Positions 50,294 to 58,980 of a stretch of DNA of 64,000 nt are shown one piece after another (the stretch's first letter is position 1; every line of letters starts with the position of its first letter). The stretch spans positions 53,158 through 117,157 of the forward strand of contig CADBFN010000002.1 of the NCBI GenBank assembly GCA_902794035.1, in the 5' to 3' direction. The notes under the pieces are model-generated. The model made no database searches. It had not been told where the DNA came from and saw only the letters and a list, made by a program, of their open reading frames with translations. Source of the stretch: an uncultured bacterium (lineage in GTDB: Bacteria > Cyanobacteriota > Vampirovibrionia > Gastranaerophilales > Gastranaerophilaceae). The position numbers and the translations under genes were made by a program.

Positions 50294-51747
50294 TACGACA
50301 ACCTCGTAAACAACTGATCAAGCAATTCTAACGCCATATCAATTTCTTCATAAGTGATTGTAACAGCAGGAACTAATGTAATTGTGTTGTTATAGTGGCT
50401 TCCTTTGTTAAGAATTAAACCACATTTTTTACCCTTATACATCAAGTCACCTTTTAAGCCTTCAGCTAAAATGTCATGCAGTAACTTAGGATCCGGAGTA
50501 TATCCGTCTTCAGTTACACACTCTATTCTCAACGCTAAGCCTAAACCATCTACATTACCTATACGTTTATGACGTTTTTCTAAATCTTTTAATCCATCTA
50601 AGAAGTATTTACCTTTGTTTGCAACTTCTCTTTCAAAATCACCTTCTTCAAAGGTCTTCATAACTTCATATCCTGCTCTCATACCTATAGGATTGTTGCA
50701 GAAAGTTGAATGAGTTCTGCCGTTTGGCCAAATTTCAGGATTAATCAATTCTTCTTTTGCCCACATACCACCAAGCGGATTCAAACCGTTAGTTAAAGAT
50801 TTACCGAAAGTAATTACATCAGGTTTAACATCATAATGTTCTATCGCCCATAATTTACCTGTTCTGTAAAAGCCCATTTGGATTTCATCATCAACAAATA
50901 AAACACCAAAATCGTCTAATACTTTCTTTAATTCTTTAAAATATCCTTTTGGAGGAACAATATATCCGCCTGAACCCTGTACAGGTTCAACAAAGAATGC
51001 ACCTAATGAAGCATCTTTTGTTGAGTGATCATACAAACCTGCGCAGTTATCTTCAAATTCGCGTCTTAGTTGTTGAACGCAATAGTAATTGCATGAATCA
51101 CATTTTTTGCCGTATGGACATCTGAAGCAATATGGATATGGAACGAAATGAGCTTCTTCCGCAAAATGTCCGAAAGGCTTTCTGTAGCGATAACCTGCTG
51201 TTAAACAACTTGCCCCTAATGTTCTTCCATGGAAACCGCCATAGAAAGAAAACATTCTGCTTTTATGAGTAAAGTTTCTTACAAGTTTCAGGGCATCTTC
51301 TGTTACCTGAGAACCGCCGACGTTAAAGTGTACACGGCCTTTCATTCCAAATCTTTCAATATTAGCTTTTGCTATTTTTTCTGATAATAATACTTTATAA
51401 TCGTACTGAAAATGAGAAGATATCTGTGGTAATGTGTCTATTTGATCAACGACAGCATCTCTTATTCTCTTATTTTTGTAACCTAAATTACAAGATGCAA
51501 ACCACATTTCCAAATCTAAAAATGGAGTATTGTCAGAATCATACATAAATACACCGTTGCAATCTCTGAATACTTTCGGATTTGCTTCGGCATGTATTTT
51601 ATCTCCGTATGTGCAGTACTCTTTGTCAATAGTTGCTAATTCTTCGTCTGACAAATTAAGTCTGTTTGTGTTTTCTGTATTTTCGTTGTTAATCTTTTTT
51701 AAATTTGTTAAAAGTTCTTGTTCTAGTATTACCATATTCCCATCCAT
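50293..51747 (-). CDS. Class-III PLP aminotransferase
   Basis: A 484-aa enzyme of the ornithine/4-aminobutyrate aminotransferase type. PLP contacts are seen in SFYGGFHGRTLGAS, the DDEIQMGFYRTG segment, and the PLP lysine in VITFGKSLTNGLNPLGG at about residue 314. An unusual cysteine cluster, CFRCPYGKKCDSCNYYC, lies near residue 215 and could bind a metal. The enzyme moves an amino group from a terminal amine to a keto acid. It starts an operon with the hydrolase and membrane protein. The substrate is unknown. Confidence 0.8.
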   Translation of the reverse strand: MDGNMVILEQELLTNLKKINNENTENTNRLNLSDEELATIDKEYCTYGDKIHAEANPKVFRDCNGVFMYDSDNTPFLDLEMWFASCNLGYKNKRIRDAVVDQIDTLPQISSHFQYDYKVLLSEKIAKANIERFGMKGRVHFNVGGSQVTEDALKLVRNFTHKSRMFSFYGGFHGRTLGASCLTAGYRYRKPFGHFAEEAHFVPYPYCFRCPYGKKCDSCNYYCVQQLRREFEDNCAGLYDHSTKDASLGAFFVEPVQGSGGYIVPPKGYFKELKKVLDDFGVLFVDDEIQMGFYRTGKLWAIEHYDVKPDVITFGKSLTNGLNPLGGMWAKEELINPEIWPNGRTHSTFCNNPIGMRAGYEVMKTFEEGDFEREVANKGKYFLDGLKDLEKRHKRIGNVDGLGLALRIECVTEDGYTPDPKLLHDILAEGLKGDLMYKGKKCGLILNKGSHYNNTITLVPAVTITYEEIDMALELLDQLFTRLS

Positions 51748-51840
51748 TCAATAAATTTATAAAATTACACTTTATTACATCATACCGCGAAAATTTTTAA
51801 AATAAATAGTTTATTACAAAATGTGTTTTTTTTACACCAA

Positions 51841-52584
51841 TTATTTTGTTTCATAATACACTGTGAATGATTCTGATGTCAATAATTTAGCCCTGCCTCC
51901 GTGAATTGGAACAAATACAAATCCTGCAACATAAAAAGTAATATTGCCTGCCTGATATAAAGGATAAACCCAAATTGAACGATTAGCACCGGTTTTTGAA
52001 ACAGATCCGCTTAAATTGATTTCTTTACCTTCATCATCAATATAAAAGTTATTTATTATAAGTGTTTCAGGAACTCCCATTTTATCTGATGCGGAAATTG
52101 TTTCTACGCATCCAAAAACGGTCGTTCCTTTTGCAAATTTTTTACCTAATATTTCAAAATCATGTGTCGCAATAAAAGGTATCGTAGAGCCTTCCAGTAA
52201 ACCTTTGGTTGATTTTAAATGTTGAGCAAGACGTATAGTAACCGGAACCTGTTGTTTTGTGAAATCGTAATCATTTTTGGGAAGAATTTTTCTGACTTTT
52301 GCAGGATCAATAATTTTTTCAAAAAAGAAGTCATCCGGTTTTTCTTTTTTAATTAGAGCATAATTTGACGCGTTAGAAATATAATCACTGTCAATGAGTT
52401 CATCTTTTATCGGAACATATTGATTTTCTCCTTTTTCATAAATAGTCAGCTTAAAAAGGGAATTTCCGCTCATATCGCCATACATTGCAGGATCTAACAA
52501 TTCGTCCTCAATAACCCCTGTATTTTGTGCAAATGCAGGGGGGCAAAGAGTTATTAACGCTAAAATTAAAAACAATTTTTTCAT
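51841..52584 (-). CDS. Secreted hypothetical protein
   Basis: A 247-aa protein with a clear Sec signal peptide (MKKLFLILALITLCPPAFAQ, cut after AFA). The mature part contains TVRLAQHLKSTKGLLEGSTI-like strands, written here as VTIRLAQHLKSTKGLLEG, and KGTTVFGCVETISASD, a layout that resembles beta-rich periplasmic proteins. No enzymatic motif is visible. It starts 1 base after the stop of the M48-like gene, so the two are co-transcribed and act in the same compartment. Confidence 0.6.
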   Translation of the reverse strand: MKKLFLILALITLCPPAFAQNTGVIEDELLDPAMYGDMSGNSLFKLTIYEKGENQYVPIKDELIDSDYISNASNYALIKKEKPDDFFFEKIIDPAKVRKILPKNDYDFTKQQVPVTIRLAQHLKSTKGLLEGSTIPFIATHDFEILGKKFAKGTTVFGCVETISASDKMGVPETLIINNFYIDDEGKEINLSGSVSKTGANRSIWVYPLYQAGNITFYVAGFVFVPIHGGRAKLLTSESFTVYYETK

Positions 52585-52585
52585 A

Positions 52586-53284
52586 TTAGTAAGAATAATT
52601 TACCTTATTATTTGAACCTGATTTCACTTTTTCTAATAATTTCATTCTGTTGTTTCTTGATGTCAATAGGAAATTTTGATAATATATATTATCTTTATAT
52701 TCATTATCTACAAGTACATGCGGATATTTTTTATAAATATATTCATATACCAGCATCATTCTTCTTGATACAAGTGTATGGTTTGAGAATACATCATATC
52801 TATATTGTTTGCCGATTTTGTTTAATATTGTAATAATTGCAAGCGGATTATAATCCGCATTTACCATATAATCCACAGCCTGTTTATCTGCTTTTAAATC
52901 ATATTTGTTAGGTGAAACCCAGTAGTTTAGTATTGATACATATCCTCTGAGGACTCCCTGATATGAATCAACACCGTGCGCGATAGAGTGGCTCAGGATT
53001 GCTGCAAGTTCGTCATCACTGTCAATATAAGGAAGTACAACAGGTTTTACCCAAACAATTCTGTTAACAGAACTCACATCTGTCCAAAAATCTCTTGTAT
53101 AAACTCTGTTAATAGCCATAAATGTAAATCTTTTATCAATTCTGTTAGAATTCAAAATTCTGAATCCTACAGAATTCATTCTGGTTTGAAGTTCATCGGT
53201 TGTTTTTACATCCCATGCAAATGCCGGCTGAATAAAAGATATCAATACAAAAATTATTAAACTGATTAAAAAATTTTTACGCAT
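52586..53284 (-). CDS. M48-like secreted protein with a degenerate HExxH motif
   Basis: A 232-aa protein with signal peptide (FLISLIIFVLISFIQPAFA). The rest follows the M48 plan: DDELAAILSHSIAHGVDSY in place of the HExxH helix, then KYDLKADKQAVDYMVNADYN in place of the E-x-EAD helix, then SNHTLVSRRMM. The catalytic glutamate is a serine (HSIAH; codon TCT), and the third ligand glutamate is replaced by aspartate. It is therefore probably a non-catalytic relative. It is the middle gene of a three-gene group with an HAD phosphatase and another secreted protein. Confidence 0.7.
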   Translation of the reverse strand: MRKNFLISLIIFVLISFIQPAFAWDVKTTDELQTRMNSVGFRILNSNRIDKRFTFMAINRVYTRDFWTDVSSVNRIVWVKPVVLPYIDSDDELAAILSHSIAHGVDSYQGVLRGYVSILNYWVSPNKYDLKADKQAVDYMVNADYNPLAIITILNKIGKQYRYDVFSNHTLVSRRMMLVYEYIYKKYPHVLVDNEYKDNIYYQNFLLTSRNNRMKLLEKVKSGSNNKVNYSY

Positions 53285-53286
53285 TC

Positions 53287-53919
53287 TTAACCCCCTTCTT
53301 TTAATACGTTTATGATATCCTGAAATGATGTAAAATGTGAATGTTTTATGTTATTTTTTTTACAATAAGTATGCAGATTTTTTGATGCAAATAAAACATC
53401 TGCTTTAGACGCGATACACAAATCACTTGTGCCATCTCCTATATAACAAAAATTACTCTCTTTAACTTTTTCACATTTACACATTCCTGCTTTTTTATCA
53501 CAATTTTCATTGTAATATGGAAATTCAATACTAAATTCTCCGTTGTTGTAAATAAGTTTATTGGCATAATACGGTATGTCCAAATTATATCTTTCAAGAA
53601 TTTTTTGAATAAACAAATCAAATCCGTCACTTAAAATCGTTAATTTAATATTTTTTGATTTAACATAACCCACAAAATCCAAAAAATAATCATCAATTTC
53701 AATTGCATTAATATAATCATTCAATTGTTTTTGAGAAACATTTTTTAATAAGCCGACCTGAATAATGGCATTTTCTCTTGAAGAAATTTTCCCTTCAACC
53801 CATAGTTTTTCGGAATCCATCCAGCTTTTTGGTGCATACATATCAAAAAAGCAATTTACTGAATCCTCTTTAGTTATTGTTCCGTCAAAATCACAATATA
53901 TAGATTCAAAATTTTTCAT
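53287..53919 (-). CDS. HAD-IB phosphatase, MtnX/PSP-like
   Basis: About 210 aa from the ATG at 53919; a frame from 53934 also exists and neither start has a strong ribosome site. HAD motif I is YCDFDGTIT, motif II is LTILSDGF, the lysine lies in NCDKKAGMC and motif IV is YIGDGTSDLC. This is the layout of the MtnX-like and phosphoserine-phosphatase group. No methionine-salvage genes are nearby, so the substrate is open. Two bases separate it from the next gene. Confidence 0.8.
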   Translation of the reverse strand: MKNFESIYCDFDGTITKEDSVNCFFDMYAPKSWMDSEKLWVEGKISSRENAIIQVGLLKNVSQKQLNDYINAIEIDDYFLDFVGYVKSKNIKLTILSDGFDLFIQKILERYNLDIPYYANKLIYNNGEFSIEFPYYNENCDKKAGMCKCEKVKESNFCYIGDGTSDLCIASKADVLFASKNLHTYCKKNNIKHSHFTSFQDIINVLKEGG

Positions 53920-54007
53920 AATTTCATTATACAATAAACTAATTAAATGACAGAATATTTTTTATAATCGATAAATCTTTTTCGAAGTTTCCCCCCGTAA
54001 TTCTTGT

Positions 54008-55126
54008 TTAAAGATCTTTCAATCTGTGGAAACAGAAAACGGCAACTGTAAAGGCAATTACAGGTATTGTTGCCGTAAGATACGGTGATAAAATACTCTT
54101 TTCTGCAAGCATATCGAAAAACGGAATTGTAATAAAATATAAAAATATACAGCCAATTCCTATTGTAAAACCAACGACTCTTTGTTCTCTTGGTTTGCTG
54201 ATTCCAAGCAGACAGCCAAATATTGCAAGTAACACGCAGACAATTGATGACATGCTTCGCTGAATATATTTATTTAAAATGTAATTATGTTCATCTTCAA
54301 GTTTTTCAATTTTTAGTAATTTTATATAATTTTTTAAATCTTTGGTTGCAATACTTCTTTCTTTAATTGCAGAATATGTCATTAAAATATAAGCATTATG
54401 TGCAGATGTTTTATCAAGAATATTGAGCTTATCCAAATGCCCGGTTTCTATAAAGATTCCGTCATTAGAAATATTATAAGTTGTTATATCTTCCAGTTCC
54501 CATTTGTCATCATTAGCATGCCCTCGTTTTGCCGCATAAATATGAGAGAGCTGATGTACGTCTTGATAAATTTTAGTTGAAAAATCTAATACCGTAATAT
54601 TTTCTATATTTCTTCCAATTGCTCTGGATACAACAACGGCAAGTAAAGGATGCCCTAATTTGTCTTTTTGGGTATAAATATATTGGGCAGTAGATACTTC
54701 CCCTCTTATTGCTCCTAATTTATTTTCCGCAAAAGGTGTTCCCTCGCCTTTTAGTGCAAAACAAAATAATGACAGTATCAGACTTAAAAACACAACAGGG
54801 ACTACCATTCTCTGAAAAGAAATACCAATCGCTCTGAATATGGTTACTTCCGAATTTTTACTCAGATTGTCAAACGTAAATAATGAACCCAGTAATAAAC
54901 CTACGGGAATAGCTTTATCAACGATTTTTGGCAGTTCATAAAACAACAGCAATATCATGGTTTTAAAACCATATTTGCCATCAAGAGTATCTCTTATTGT
55001 ATTTAAAAGAATTTCAGGCGCAATCCAGACAATTGTAAATAACAGTATTGCAACAAGTGTCGCACCTGTAACCTGTTTAAATATATATTTATCATATATT
55101 GTAATTTTAGGGATTTTAATATTCAT
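54008..55126 (-). CDS. LptF/LptG-family LPS-export permease
   Basis: A 372-aa membrane protein. It begins with ITIYDKYIFKQVTGATLVAI, the family start, and has TM helices at both ends with a periplasmic jellyroll-like domain in the middle (about residues 130-270). The first base of the gene overlaps the LptB-like stop (TAATG). LptF/G with LptB extract lipopolysaccharide from the inner membrane. Only one F/G gene is here, so it may act as a homodimer or with a partner elsewhere. It indicates an outer membrane. Confidence 0.9.
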   Translation of the reverse strand: MNIKIPKITIYDKYIFKQVTGATLVAILLFTIVWIAPEILLNTIRDTLDGKYGFKTMILLLFYELPKIVDKAIPVGLLLGSLFTFDNLSKNSEVTIFRAIGISFQRMVVPVVFLSLILSLFCFALKGEGTPFAENKLGAIRGEVSTAQYIYTQKDKLGHPLLAVVVSRAIGRNIENITVLDFSTKIYQDVHQLSHIYAAKRGHANDDKWELEDITTYNISNDGIFIETGHLDKLNILDKTSAHNAYILMTYSAIKERSIATKDLKNYIKLLKIEKLEDEHNYILNKYIQRSMSSIVCVLLAIFGCLLGISKPREQRVVGFTIGIGCIFLYFITIPFFDMLAEKSILSPYLTATIPVIAFTVAVFCFHRLKDL

Positions 55127-55851
55127 TACAGTTTAAAATCCTCACCCAGATAGTGCTTTTTGGCAACAGGATCAACCGCAACATCTGTGCTTTTACCCTG
55201 AATCTTAATTTTACCGTCAAAAATTACATATGCTCTGTCGGTAATGGAAAGCGTTGCCTTAGGATTGTGGTCTGTTATTAAAACTCCCAATCCTTTATCT
55301 ACAGACAATTTTCGTATATTTTCTTTAATTTCACCGATTGCAATCGGGTCAATACCTGTGAATGGTTCATCAAGTAAAATAAAATCAGGACTTGCAGCCA
55401 AAGCTCTTGCAAGTTCAACACGACGGCGTTCTCCGCCTGATAAGGATATTGCAGCTTCATTTCTTAATCTTGTCATCCCGAATTCGGCAAGTAATTCTTC
55501 AAGTTTTTCGTGCTTTTCGTCCTGAGTTAATTTATTATTCATTTCAAGAACAAGTTTTAAGTTATCTTCAACAGACAGACTCCTGAAACTGGATGCTTCT
55601 TGCGGCAAATAACCGATTCCTAATCTTGATCTTATGTGCATCGGGTATGTAGTAATTTCCTCTCCATCCAAAAAAACATGCCCCATATTTGGTTTAACTA
55701 ATCCGACTATCATATAAAAAGTAGTCGTTTTACCTGCTCCGTTTGGTCCTAATAATCCGACAACTTCACCTTTATTAACTTCAAATGAAATATCATTTAC
55801 AACACGTCTGTCGCCGTATATTTTTACAAGATTTTTTGCCTGAATTTTCAT
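55126..55851 (-). CDS. lptB: LPS-export ATPase LptB
   Basis: A 241-aa ABC ATPase after a GAGAGGA ribosome site. Walker A is GPNGAGKTT at residue 36, signature LSGGERRRVELARAL, and Walker B FILLDEPFTGIDPIAIGEIK is the form typical of LptB. The SFRSLSVEDNL segment is also characteristic. It powers LPS extraction with the downstream LptF/G permease. Branched-chain amino-acid transporter ATPases are similar but the downstream permease rules these out. Confidence 0.9.
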   Translation of the reverse strand: MKIQAKNLVKIYGDRRVVNDISFEVNKGEVVGLLGPNGAGKTTTFYMIVGLVKPNMGHVFLDGEEITTYPMHIRSRLGIGYLPQEASSFRSLSVEDNLKLVLEMNNKLTQDEKHEKLEELLAEFGMTRLRNEAAISLSGGERRRVELARALAASPDFILLDEPFTGIDPIAIGEIKENIRKLSVDKGLGVLITDHNPKATLSITDRAYVIFDGKIKIQGKSTDVAVDPVAKKHYLGEDFKL

Positions 55852-56148
55852 TTTGTCCTCTCTGTATGCTTTTATCCAATTTTACTCCATAAATTCAAGA
55901 ATGCAAATTATAAAAGACAAAAAAGAAAGTCTCATCAATTGTGACAAGACTTATAAATATACATTTACCCCACGCTCATGTTATCATAATGAATTTTAAT
56001 TGTCAAGAGATATATGCGATATTTTGTTGACTTTCGATTTTTCATCATTAAAACCTTAAAAACTACATTAAACGGATGATTTTTCATACATAACAATTAA
56101 TATTTAAGAGAACTTATCCGATAATGGTAGCAGAAGTAGAGGCGTATA
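55852..56148. other. Divergent intergenic region between lptB and the flagellar genes
   Basis: Nearly 300 bases with no gene. A weak hairpin (AAGTCT / AGACTT around 55929-55953) is present. The region must hold promoters for both lptB and the flagellar operon, but I cannot point to a convincing one. Confidence 0.3.
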
Positions 56149-56847
56149 ATGAGAATAAACAGCGGAATATTTTACAATGATACCGGTTTAACCAATTCAA
56201 TCAGGGCAATGCACCTGCAAAGCGAATTGTTAGGAATCAGAAACGAAAATGTCGGGGGATTTGATAAAGTCGGTTATCAAAGGAAAGAACCTGTAGTTTC
56301 TTCTTTTACGGAGTTTATGGGGGTAAATGCTTTATCAACAACCTTAGATGATAAAGTAGGTCGTATTTCGGTTTCAGACAATCCGTTAGACATTGCAATT
56401 GCCAATAAAGGATATTTTCAGGTTGAATCCGAAAATGGCATAAAATTAACCCGTGACGGTAGATTTAAAGTCGGAAATGACGGATCACTTTTAACATTGG
56501 AAGATGCTCATGTCCTTTCAAGTTCCGGTATTCCTATTAAACTGCCTTTTATTCCTCAGAATTTGAGGCATATAAAAGTGGATATTAATGGGAAAATAAG
56601 TGTTTTCAATGAAGAAACACACGAATTTAGCAATGTCGCAAGGCTTGGTGTTGTGGATGCAAACGGACTTGTTGTAACAGAACCAAATATAAAACAGGGT
56701 TACAATGAGTATTCAAATGTTTCGCTTCAGGAAGAATTTATAAAAATGATGCCTATAATGAAGAATTTTGATGCAAACAGACAAATGTACATGCTTCAAA
56801 ATTCAGTTTTAGGCAAGGCTATATCCCAGTTAGGTTCGGCATCGTAA
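56149..56847 (+). CDS. Flagellar hook-basal body protein, FlgF/FlgG-like (first copy)
   Basis: A 232-aa rod protein. It has the N-terminal rod motif in a modified form (LLGIRNENVGGFDKVGYQRK in place of ANN-AN-NT-GYK), the central LDIAIANKGYFQVESENGIK and LTRDGRFKVGNDGSLLT, and the C-terminal helix (EEFIKMMPIMKNFDANRQM). Such proteins form the flagellar rod, exported by the flagellar type III apparatus. The degraded N-terminal motif and size point to FlgF or FlhO. Confidence 0.85.
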   Translation: MRINSGIFYNDTGLTNSIRAMHLQSELLGIRNENVGGFDKVGYQRKEPVVSSFTEFMGVNALSTTLDDKVGRISVSDNPLDIAIANKGYFQVESENGIKLTRDGRFKVGNDGSLLTLEDAHVLSSSGIPIKLPFIPQNLRHIKVDINGKISVFNEETHEFSNVARLGVVDANGLVVTEPNIKQGYNEYSNVSLQEEFIKMMPIMKNFDANRQMYMLQNSVLGKAISQLGSAS

Positions 56848-56863
56848 GGTAGAGAGGTGAAAA

Positions 56864-57580
56864 ATGTATAATTTTCAGGCAATAATATCAAAAGGTACAA
56901 ATAATGCTTTAGTTCAGTTTGAACGTTTTGGCATGCTTGCTCATAACCTTTCAAATGTTGATACAAACGGTTATAAAAAACAGACTTTCGAACAAATTTT
57001 GAAAGAAGACGGATATTTAACGGGTGCCGTCAGAAATGATTACAAACAGGGTTCAATAAGAGTAACCGAAAATCCTTATGATGTTGCCATAGACGGGCCG
57101 GGGTATATCCCAGTAACATCTCCGTCAGGCGAAGTTCAATATACTCGTGACGGTGCGTTCAGAACGGGTAAAGACGGTTATCTGATTACAAGTGACGGTT
57201 GGCTTGTAGGGGACGGTATTAAAATCCCTGCCAACTGCTTAAAATTTGAAATTAAGAAAAATGGAGATGTTGTTTATTACAACTTCCATGGAGATGAAGC
57301 TAAAAAAATAGGTCATATCCCGTTGATCAGGTTTGACAATCCGGACGGACTTGAAAGAACTGATATGAACAGATTAAAGGCGACAGAAGATGCAGGTAAT
57401 GCACGCATGGTAAAAGATCATGACTGTATAAAGCAGGCATGCCTTGAAAGGGCTAATGTCAGTGTTTATGAGTCGGCAAATGAATTACTGCGATTGAATG
57501 CGTCTATGCTTGCGAGTATGCAGATATTAAAAGCTGCAGATCAGATGTATAACAAGGCTATAAATATCAGAGAAGCGTAG
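56864..57580 (+). CDS. Flagellar rod protein, FlgF/FlgG-like (second copy)
   Basis: A 238-aa rod protein following 16 bases after the first. It has a good N-terminal motif MLAHNLSNVDTNGYKKQTF, then DVAIDGPGYIPVTSPSGEVQ and YTRDGAFRTGKDGYLIT, and the coiled C-terminus ending MLASMQILKAADQMYNKAI. It is the FlgG/FlhP partner of the first copy by position. The pair plus flgB and flgC matches a rod gene group. Confidence 0.85.
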   Translation: MYNFQAIISKGTNNALVQFERFGMLAHNLSNVDTNGYKKQTFEQILKEDGYLTGAVRNDYKQGSIRVTENPYDVAIDGPGYIPVTSPSGEVQYTRDGAFRTGKDGYLITSDGWLVGDGIKIPANCLKFEIKKNGDVVYYNFHGDEAKKIGHIPLIRFDNPDGLERTDMNRLKATEDAGNARMVKDHDCIKQACLERANVSVYESANELLRLNASMLASMQILKAADQMYNKAINIREA

Positions 57581-57603
57581 TTAATTAAAATAAGAGGTAT
57601 AAA

Positions 57604-57951
57604 ATGTACACACCGTTTGACAGTATGGGTAGAGTTTCGTTAATGATGGACTTGATTGCTCAAAAACAAAGAGCATTAGGTTCAAATATTGCTAACGTGG
57701 ATACCCCCGGGTATATAAGGCAAGATATTGATTTTGGTCAATATTTAAGTACAATGAACAGTCCTCTTGAAACTAAGTTATCGGAGAAATTAGGACCTTC
57801 GGCTATTTCTACTCAAATGTCCGAAGAACCTGTAAATTCGGCAAATGAACTTTTGAGAATTCAGGAAAATGCAATTCTGTATTCAATGGCAACGCGCAGA
57901 ATGTCTAATATAATTACTGAAATGAAAACAGTGATAAATGTCGGTAAATAA
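57604..57951 (+). CDS. flgB: Flagellar basal-body rod protein FlgB
   Basis: A 115-aa rod protein with the FlgB N-terminus LIAQKQRALGSNIANVDTPGY and IRQDIDF, and the short family length (FlgB is usually 110-135 aa). It forms the proximal rod with FlgC and is exported unprocessed. It lies 23 bases after the second rod gene. Confidence 0.9.
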   Translation: MYTPFDSMGRVSLMMDLIAQKQRALGSNIANVDTPGYIRQDIDFGQYLSTMNSPLETKLSEKLGPSAISTQMSEEPVNSANELLRIQENAILYSMATRRMSNIITEMKTVINVGK

Positions 57952-57971
57952 TTAAAGAAGGTGAGATATAA

Positions 57972-58415
57972 ATGGGTATTTTTGAATCAATTGATATTGG
58001 CGGAAACGCATTAAGAGTACATGGTAAAAGAATTGATATTCACGCAAAGAATATTGCAAACCTTGATACTCCAAATTACATAAGAAAAATACCTATTCTT
58101 AATGCAACTGATGATTTGTCTTTTCATGGATTATTAAATACTATGAAAGAAGATGTTTTCGGTTTGGGTAGTTTGCCTTATGCACAGGGCGGGGTAAATT
58201 TCTCAGGGGTAGTTGAAGATCCTACTCCGGGACAAAAAATTTATCAGCCCGGGCACCCTGATGCGGATGAAAACGGATATATCAGAACTTCAAATGTTAA
58301 TGCGATGGTTGATATTGCTGATGCTCTTATGGCTCAGAGGGCATATGAAGCAAACCTTGCGCTTGTAAATGTTACTAAGTCAATGGCTCAAAAGGCTGTT
58401 GAAATCGGCAGATAA
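57972..58415 (+). CDS. flgC: Flagellar basal-body rod protein FlgC
   Basis: A 147-aa rod protein: VHGKRIDIHAKNIANLDTPN at the start, DPTPGQKIYQPGHPDADENG in the middle (typical of FlgC), and MVDIADALMAQRAYEANLAL at the end. It completes the proximal rod with FlgB. Usually fliE follows; here the operon ends. Confidence 0.9.
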   Translation: MGIFESIDIGGNALRVHGKRIDIHAKNIANLDTPNYIRKIPILNATDDLSFHGLLNTMKEDVFGLGSLPYAQGGVNFSGVVEDPTPGQKIYQPGHPDADENGYIRTSNVNAMVDIADALMAQRAYEANLALVNVTKSMAQKAVEIGR

Positions 58416-58449
58416 GATTAATCTTTTCTGTAATAACAATTAAATGAAA

Positions 58450-58471
58450 AGTCTGTACTTTCGTACAGACT
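58450..58471 (+). terminator. Hairpin after flgC
   Basis: AGTCTGTAC / GTACAGACT, a 9-base perfect stem with a TTTC loop, 35 bases past the flgC stop. There is no proper T run (ATATT), so termination may be partial. Confidence 0.55.
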
Positions 58472-58484
58472 ATATTGAAGTTTA

Positions 58485-58800
58485 CAACTATCCATTTACT
58501 CTCTTCTTAAGTTTTAACTTACTCCCAAACAGATATATAAAATATAATTTTTTTTTTATAACTTATCCCTAATCTACAACTCAAAATTATTCCTCAAATA
58601 TCTCTTTCCCTTTCCAAACTACTTTGCCATCACCTCTGTTCTTTCTTCATACTCACTTACTATTACCATCACGCAGACCTATCCCAAGGTCTTTCCCCTT
58701 TTTTTATCCGGCAGCCACATCAACGGCTTGCTTTCTATGATTCTTACTCTAGTCCTAATTTTTGCATATTACAAGTAAAAAAAAATTATTATTTTTTTAC
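58485..58800 (-). other. Strand-biased non-coding stretch, possible structured RNA
   Basis: About 300 bases that are pyrimidine-rich on the plus strand (purine-rich on the minus strand), unlike the A-rich flanks. It includes a hairpin AGACCT-ATCCCA-AGGTCT at 58675-58692 and a GC-rich patch near 58710-58730. No start-to-stop reading frame of useful length is seen. A minus-strand RNA is possible but unproven. Confidence 0.3.
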
Positions 58801-58980
58801 AATTGACCATGCCCTTTGAAAGAGTAAAACAAAATTCAAGTTATAAAATCTTAATGAAGATAATTTAATGAAATCTTGTAAATATTTTGCGGGTTTTTAT
58901 TTGACATTATAAAATCAGAGTATGAGATTAAAGCATGTCTGAAGTTTGTATTATCGGCATGCTTAAAGTGAGTGTATTGT

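Noticed and set aside
58690..58760. Short minus-strand peptide frame in the strand-biased region
   Set aside because: It has no start codon with a ribosome site and ends after about 40 codons; composition alone can explain it.
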